Assembly: GCA_017649945.1 (NCBI GenBank) | Contig: JAGCFU010000058.1 | Coordinates: 1-53,394 of the forward strand | Length of the DNA stretch: 53,394 nt | Reading direction: 5' to 3' | DNA from: Bacteroidales bacterium | GTDB lineage: Bacteria; Bacteroidota; Bacteroidia; Bacteroidales; F082 | In this document: positions 49,132 through 53,394 of the stretch, one piece after another | Position numbering within the stretch: the stretch's first letter is position 1 | How the letters are laid out: the number at the start of each line of letters is the position of its first letter | Made by a program: the position numbers and the translations under genes | Notes under the pieces: model-generated | Told to the model about the DNA's origin: nothing | The model's database searches: none | Seen by the model: only the letters and a program-made list of their open reading frames with translations

Positions 49132-50151
49132 TTATTTAAAAGAGACCTTTGCTCCGTTGTATAGTTTCTGGTAGCCCACCGTGACGATGGTGTCACCATG
49201 TTCGAGGCCTTTGGTGACGAGCACTCCATTTTTCACGAAGTCGCTCACTTCGATAATTCGGCGGTACGACTTACCGTTTTTCACAGCCCACACTGACAAA
49301 CCGTCAGACACTGTCTGAACACACGATGCCGGCACCACTATGCCTGTCACCGCTGTTGAGTTGAGACGCACCTTAACAACCATGCCCGGAAGGGCGTTTT
49401 GTCCGTCAAGGTTTATTTTGGCTTTCACAGTATATGTATGGCCAAACGGGTTTGAGACGATGGATTTGTCTGATATGACGATTTCTTTGTCGGAGACGTT
49501 AAGAGCGGTGATTTCAGCGAGAGCCTTATCGCCAATCTTCACCATTCCCACTTCTTTTTCCGGCACTGAGAACTCCACGACGAGTCTGTTTATGTCTATG
49601 AGATGGCAGAAAGCCTCCGACGGGCGCAGGAACTCGCCTATCACGCGGTCTTCCATGCTGACGATGCCGTCTTGCGGAGCGTAAATGGTACAATCCTCCA
49701 GATGCTTACGTGTCGATATCTCAGTCTGACGAGCCTTTTCAAGGTCGGTCTCCATCTCAACCCAACGTACATCGCTGATGCCGCCTTCCTCGTGCACAAT
49801 CTTCAGACGTTCGTAGCCGTCTTCAGCCTGTCTCAACGTAGCCAATGCTGCATCATGCAGACTCTTCGAAGTGGTCTCGTCGACATGCGCTATGATGTCA
49901 CCTTTCTTTACCTTCTGACCGTTGTGGACATAGACGTCAGTAAGAGTGCCGCCTAAAGGGAACGAGCAAGACATCCTCACCTCACTCTTCAGATTGCCGA
50001 CATAATTACGTAAACTCGATCCGTCAGTTAACTCGACAACCGAAATCTTCACCGGAATAACAGGGTCAAACTTCTGTTTCTTACTTGTCTTATCTCCGCA
50101 TCCTATCAATATTATTGATAAAAAAACGATTAGAAAATGTTTCAAATACAT
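49132..50151 (-). CDS. RND periplasmic adaptor (membrane fusion protein)
   Basis: 339-aa lipoprotein (LIVFLSIILIGC). Barrel-sandwich lipoyl halves (GGTLTDVYVHNGQKVKKGDI and APQDGIVSMEDRVIGEF) flank a coiled-coil hairpin, followed by beta-barrel and membrane-proximal domains. It links the RND pump to the TolC channel. First gene of the three-gene operon, with its own promoter. Confidence 0.92.
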   Translation of the reverse strand: MYLKHFLIVFLSIILIGCGDKTSKKQKFDPVIPVKISVVELTDGSSLRNYVGNLKSEVRMSCSFPLGGTLTDVYVHNGQKVKKGDIIAHVDETTSKSLHDAALATLRQAEDGYERLKIVHEEGGISDVRWVEMETDLEKARQTEISTRKHLEDCTIYAPQDGIVSMEDRVIGEFLRPSEAFCHLIDINRLVVEFSVPEKEVGMVKIGDKALAEITALNVSDKEIVISDKSIVSNPFGHTYTVKAKINLDGQNALPGMVVKVRLNSTAVTGIVVPASCVQTVSDGLSVWAVKNGKSYRRIIEVSDFVKNGVLVTKGLEHGDTIVTVGYQKLYNGAKVSFK

Positions 50152-50176
50152 CGTCTTACGATTTAAAATTAAGTCA

Positions 50177-50184
50177 CAAATTTA
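50177..50184 (-). promoter_or_regulatory. -7 box of the efflux operon
   Basis: Minus-strand TAAATTTG, 25 bp before the ATG at 50151; directly after the upstream terminator. Confidence 0.55.
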
Positions 50185-50185
50185 C

Positions 50186-50216
50186 AAAAAAAATCTCCCG
50201 GACAAAATCCAGGAGA
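50186..50216 (-). terminator. Terminator of the beta-barrel gene
   Basis: Minus-strand TCTCC/GGAGA stem with inner TGGA/TCCG-like pairs and an eight-T run. It separates the barrel gene from the efflux operon. Confidence 0.7.
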
Positions 50217-50237
50217 AAATTTTTTAAAAAAAATTCA

Positions 50238-50852
50238 TTAGAATGCAATGCCCCAAGTGAGACCGATTCTGTAGCCGTAAAGCCCGTCTCTGGTGTTAGC
50301 GGTAGCTGTGACATCCGATGGAAGTTCAGGCTTATTCATTCTACCGAGACATGGCCATGATGCCTTGACACCGATATACTGGTCTTCTACAATTTTGAAG
50401 TTAAAGCCGAGATTCAAAGCACACATCCAACCATTGTGGTCTACATCATAATCCTTATCTGAGAATTCAAAACGGTTGGTTCCCACAATGTAACCAAATT
50501 CAACACCATCCACAAACTCAAATCTATTTGAGATTTTGTAATACTGTCTGATTTCAGCAATAATATTGATGTGCATGAATTCTTCCTGATACTGTGGAGC
50601 GTTTCCGGTTTCATAACCGATACCGATGCCACCATACAAACCTTTACCGCCACGGTAACCAAAGAACAAGCGATCTGAATTTATCAAGCCATAAGTTTGA
50701 TTCGCTGCACCATCATCAAAAACTGAGAGAGCCGACCAGTTTGAAAATTGTGCCGCACCGAGGTCGATTTCAAGTTTAAAACCTTTTTCATACTGAGCTT
50801 TTGCCACAAATGTTGAGAGCAATAAAGCTAAAATCAATGTAACTTTTTTCAT
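50238..50852 (-). CDS. Small outer-membrane beta-barrel protein
   Basis: 204 aa. Signal peptide (LILALLLSTFVAKAQ), then alternating strands (GIGIGYETGNAPQYQ, FVDGVEFGYIVG) to a final YGYRIGLTWGIAF with terminal Phe, the insertion signal of outer-membrane barrels; an 8-strand barrel fits the length. Function unknown. It lies 26 bp after the prolyl oligopeptidase gene and may share its transcript. Confidence 0.8.
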   Translation of the reverse strand: MKKVTLILALLLSTFVAKAQYEKGFKLEIDLGAAQFSNWSALSVFDDGAANQTYGLINSDRLFFGYRGGKGLYGGIGIGYETGNAPQYQEEFMHINIIAEIRQYYKISNRFEFVDGVEFGYIVGTNRFEFSDKDYDVDHNGWMCALNLGFNFKIVEDQYIGVKASWPCLGRMNKPELPSDVTATANTRDGLYGYRIGLTWGIAF

Positions 50853-50878
50853 GTTTTCAAAATTTAGTTAATTAGATA

Positions 50879-53011
50879 CTATTCAATTCCCATGTTGTAA
50901 AGTATGAAGGCGTAGATGTCGGCCTGCTCCTCAATGACTTTTGCCATCGGCTTGCCGCCACCGTGACCGGCCTTGCTGTCGATGCGGATAATCTTAGGCT
51001 CGTCGCCTGTCTGTGCATGTTGCAACTCAGCCGCATATTTGAACGAGTGTGCCGGAACAACTCTATCGTCGTGGTCGGCTGTCGTCACCATGATGGCTGG
51101 ATATTTCACATCCTTGCCGCTCTTGATGGTGTGCAACGGTGAATAAGCGTACAATGCCTGGAACATCTCTTCGCTGTCCTCGCTGGTGCCGTAGTCGCTC
51201 GCCCAGTTCCAGCCGATGGTGAACAGATGATAACGCAGCATGTCCATCACGCCGACCTGTGGCACTGCCACTCTGAACAACTCAGGACGTTGGTTGACGA
51301 CTGCGCCAACAAGCAGACCGCCGTTCGAGCCGCCGTTGACAGCGAGATAATCCGGTGAAGTATACTTATTATTGATAAGGTATTCAGCTGCCGAGATGAA
51401 ATCATCGAAAACGTTCTGTTTCTGCAACTTTGTGCCTGCGAGATGCCATTCCTCACCATACTCGTTACCGCCACGGAGGTTAGCCATAGCGTAGACGCCG
51501 CCCATCTCGAGGAACGGGATGCGCATCACCGAGAAGCCAGGGTTCAAAGTGATGTTGAAGCCGCCGTAGCCATAAAGCAAAGTAGGATTCTTGCCGTCTT
51601 TCTTGAGGTCTTTCCTGTAAGTCAGGAACATCGGGACCTTGGTGCCGTCCTTGCTTGTGAAGAACACCTGCTCTGTAGTGTAATCCTCCGGGTTGAAGTC
51701 GACTTTAGGAGCGCGGAACACCTCAGATTTGTTCGACTCGATATCGTATTTGTAAATCGTTGTCGGGAAGGTGAACGAGGTGAAAGCGTAGAAAATCTCA
51801 GGCTCCTCATAGCGGCTCACTATGCCTGTAGAGCCGAATGTCGGGAACTGAATCTCGTGCTTCAAAGTGCCGTCGAGTTCGTACACATAAGCGTGGTTTG
51901 AAGCGTCTTTATCGTAGGTGATGATCATTTTGCCTGCACCCATCTGAGCGCCGACCATAACGTCGTCGTTTTCAGGAATCAGAACCTCCCAGTTTTCAAT
52001 AGATGCTTTGTTCAAATCATCAACATTTACTACACAAATCATGCCTTTAGGCGCATCGTAGTTGGTCATGATATAAAGCTTTCCATCGATGATGTCAATC
52101 GGGCTGTACTGATAGTCCATATCGAACGCAATCTGCACGAACTCGCCTTTTGGGTCTTCCATGTCACGAATCCAAAGTGTCGAGCCTGCACCTTGCCCGC
52201 TTTCGTAAAGGAACATATAACGTTCTTTCTCATCAGTACTCACACCGTGGAAATAGCGCGGTTGACTTGGATTTTCATAGAAAAGCCTGTCTTTCTCCTG
52301 TGGGTCACCGAGTTTATGATAGTAAATCTTATGATTTTCGTTAACGTTTGAGAACTCCTTACCTGCCACCGGTTTGTCGTAAGCGGCATAGAAGAAACCG
52401 TCTTTATACCAACTTGCACCGGTAAACTTTGCCCACTCGATATGGTCTGGGAGCAATTCTTTTGTCGCAACGTCTTTCACATAAATCTCAACCCAGTCGG
52501 AACCGCTGCGCTGTATGGTGTAAGCGAGATATTTGCCGTCGTGCGACATACTCATTCCACCCAAAGAGACAGTGCCGTCGTCAGAAAGCTTGTTAGGGTC
52601 GAGAAGCACCTCCGGTTCGCCGCCGTTGGCATCCTGCATGTAATACACGCTCTGGTTCTGCAAGCCGTCGTTCTTGCTGTAGAAATACTTTCCAAAACGT
52701 TTCGACGGAACGCCATACTTCTCATAATCAGCGATTTGCGTCAAGCGGTCTTTAAGTTTCGCCCTTAACGGAATATGGCTGAGATATTCGTTGGTGAGAG
52801 CTCTCTGCGCCTCAACCCAGGCATTCGTTGCCACTGAAGTATCATTCTCCAGCCAACGATACGGGTCAGCGACCTCGGTTCCAAAATAATTGTCCACGAC
52901 AGTCTCGTCGCGTTCGGCTTTAGGATACTCCTTAATCTTATAACGAGTATCGCATGAGGATAACATCATAATGCTTCCCATGATTAATAAGGTTGTTTTT
53001 AAGATTTTCAT
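50879..53011 (-). CDS. Prolyl oligopeptidase (S9A) lipoprotein
   Basis: 710 aa. Lipoprotein signal (LLIMGSIMMLSSC). N-terminal DPYRWLEND is the S9A hallmark; a seven-blade propeller (about residues 100-430) caps an alpha/beta-hydrolase domain with Ser in NGGSNGGLLVGA, Asp in DHDDRVVPAHS and His in AGHGGGKP. Cuts peptides after proline, likely in the periplasm or at the surface. With DPP5 this gives the host two S9 peptidases in this window. Confidence 0.92.
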   Translation of the reverse strand: MKILKTTLLIMGSIMMLSSCDTRYKIKEYPKAERDETVVDNYFGTEVADPYRWLENDTSVATNAWVEAQRALTNEYLSHIPLRAKLKDRLTQIADYEKYGVPSKRFGKYFYSKNDGLQNQSVYYMQDANGGEPEVLLDPNKLSDDGTVSLGGMSMSHDGKYLAYTIQRSGSDWVEIYVKDVATKELLPDHIEWAKFTGASWYKDGFFYAAYDKPVAGKEFSNVNENHKIYYHKLGDPQEKDRLFYENPSQPRYFHGVSTDEKERYMFLYESGQGAGSTLWIRDMEDPKGEFVQIAFDMDYQYSPIDIIDGKLYIMTNYDAPKGMICVVNVDDLNKASIENWEVLIPENDDVMVGAQMGAGKMIITYDKDASNHAYVYELDGTLKHEIQFPTFGSTGIVSRYEEPEIFYAFTSFTFPTTIYKYDIESNKSEVFRAPKVDFNPEDYTTEQVFFTSKDGTKVPMFLTYRKDLKKDGKNPTLLYGYGGFNITLNPGFSVMRIPFLEMGGVYAMANLRGGNEYGEEWHLAGTKLQKQNVFDDFISAAEYLINNKYTSPDYLAVNGGSNGGLLVGAVVNQRPELFRVAVPQVGVMDMLRYHLFTIGWNWASDYGTSEDSEEMFQALYAYSPLHTIKSGKDVKYPAIMVTTADHDDRVVPAHSFKYAAELQHAQTGDEPKIIRIDSKAGHGGGKPMAKVIEEQADIYAFILYNMGIE

Positions 53012-53073
53012 ATTTCTAAATATTTACTATTACTGATAATTTATTCTATTTTGAAAGCCAAACAAAAAACATA

Positions 53074-53081
53074 CAAAAATA
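53074..53081 (-). promoter_or_regulatory. -7 box of the prolyl oligopeptidase
   Basis: Minus-strand TATTTTTG, about 60 bp before the ATG at 53011. Confidence 0.5.
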
Positions 53082-53154
53082 GTAAAAAAACTAAACGTTT
53101 AAAAAAAACCAGAAGTTTTTTCAAAAAACCATTGACAAAAACGATTATTTTATG

Positions 53155-53162
53155 TATATTTG
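53155..53162 (+). promoter_or_regulatory. -7 box of the gene at the right edge
   Basis: TATATTTG followed by CA, with TTGAC about 18 bp upstream. It gives a leader of about 220 nt before the ATG at 53386. Confidence 0.55.
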
Positions 53163-53181
53163 CACCAGAAATCGTGACGCC

Positions 53182-53283
53182 ATGCGACAAAACAGCCACA
53201 TAACGCCCCTTTTCAAATTATTCGGACAAAAACTGAAGAAGTTTTATTTTTACTTCATAGCTGATAAGAACAATTTCATCTAA
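53182..53283 (+). CDS. Phe/Tyr-rich 33-aa leader peptide candidate
   Basis: Starts about 15 nt after the expected transcription start. Six Phe and two Tyr in 33 codons, with a dense cluster KKFYFYFIAD, as in pheL-type attenuation leaders. No Shine-Dalgarno needed in this phylum. It is followed 7 bp on by a stable hairpin. Confidence 0.5.
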   Translation: MRQNSHITPLFKLFGQKLKKFYFYFIADKNNFI

Positions 53284-53289
53284 CATCCG

Positions 53290-53323
53290 ACCTCGCATTG
53301 CTATTGCTTGCCGTTTGCGAGGT
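53290..53323 (+). promoter_or_regulatory. Leader hairpin, possible attenuator
   Basis: ACCTCGCA / TGCGAGGT, 8-bp stem with an 18-nt loop. No T-run follows, so a classical terminator is not evident; it could act in translation or Rho control. Confidence 0.45.
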
Positions 53324-53385
53324 TAAACCAAAACAATGTAGGTAGCAAAAATAAAACAATTAACCAATCAAAAAATATAAAAATC

Positions 53386-53394
53386 ATGAAAAAA
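53386..53394 (+). CDS. Start of a gene cut by the window edge
   Basis: Only an ATG and two Lys codons are visible. Identity cannot be judged; the start is supported by the promoter and leader upstream. Confidence 0.4.

Noticed and set aside
1-53394. Insertion sequences
   Set aside because: No transposase-like gene and no paired terminal inverted repeats with target duplications were seen.

Overview
The window is chromosomal DNA of a Bacteroidales-type bacterium carrying an integrated 23.4-kb provirus. The host assignment rests on many promoters of the Bacteroidetes form TAnnTTTG, usually without a Shine-Dalgarno site, and on family-typical genes: DUF1573, DUF3078 and DUF4293 proteins, NamZ/DUF1343, S9 peptidases of the DPP5 and prolyl oligopeptidase types, a PNGase F-like amidase and a Rho factor with a long N-terminal insertion. 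I cannot name a genus.

Host left arm (1-6970): the 5' part of an Mpl-type peptidoglycan ligase, xerD, a small unknown gene overlapping the xerD 3' end, a LolE/FtsX-type permease, namZ, an aminotransferase with an upstream DUF1573 gene, and tRNA-Met(CAT).

Provirus (6946-30407): it lies between two identical 27-bp copies of the tRNA-Met 3' end (attL 6946-6972, attR 30381-30407). A tyrosine integrase sits at attL and a repressor-led immunity/cargo unit on the plus strand at attR. Nearly everything between is on the minus strand in three consecutive units. The early unit (28559 down to a terminator at 23774) holds small regulators, a Toprim-SF3 primase-helicase and a DNA methyltransferase. A 900-bp gap follows with a candidate iteron origin. 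The packaging unit (23216 to a terminator at 20425) ends with a GAPGTGKT ATPase and a small HTH protein. The late unit (20332 to about 8280) holds a candidate capsid protein followed directly by a terminator, a long series of small single-membrane-span proteins (including a membrane-anchored GH24 lysozyme, an HEYVH metallopeptidase and a peptidoglycan-binding protein), spike-like proteins, a complete diversity-generating retroelement (DGR) and probable lysis genes. I see no terminase, portal, tail tube or tape measure. The best reading is a tailless, membrane-containing virus whose receptor-binding spike is hypermutated by a DGR.

The DGR has the order target(VR) - hairpin - avd - TR - reverse transcriptase. 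TR and VR align without gaps over 118 bp with 12 differences, and all 12 fall on TR adenines. They change 10 residues of the C-terminal lectin-like domain. This is the strongest result in the window.

Host right arm (30408-53394): the displaced tRNA terminator, a PNGase F-like secreted amidase, a DPP5-like peptidase, two tRNA-Leu genes, trmD, rplS, rlmB, a double TonB_C protein, DUF3078, a phosphodiesterase, DUF4293, rho with an M64-like peptidase, an HTH regulator and a Na/Pi symporter, an RND efflux operon, a beta-barrel protein, a prolyl oligopeptidase, and at the right edge a long leader with a Phe/Tyr-rich small ORF before a truncated gene.
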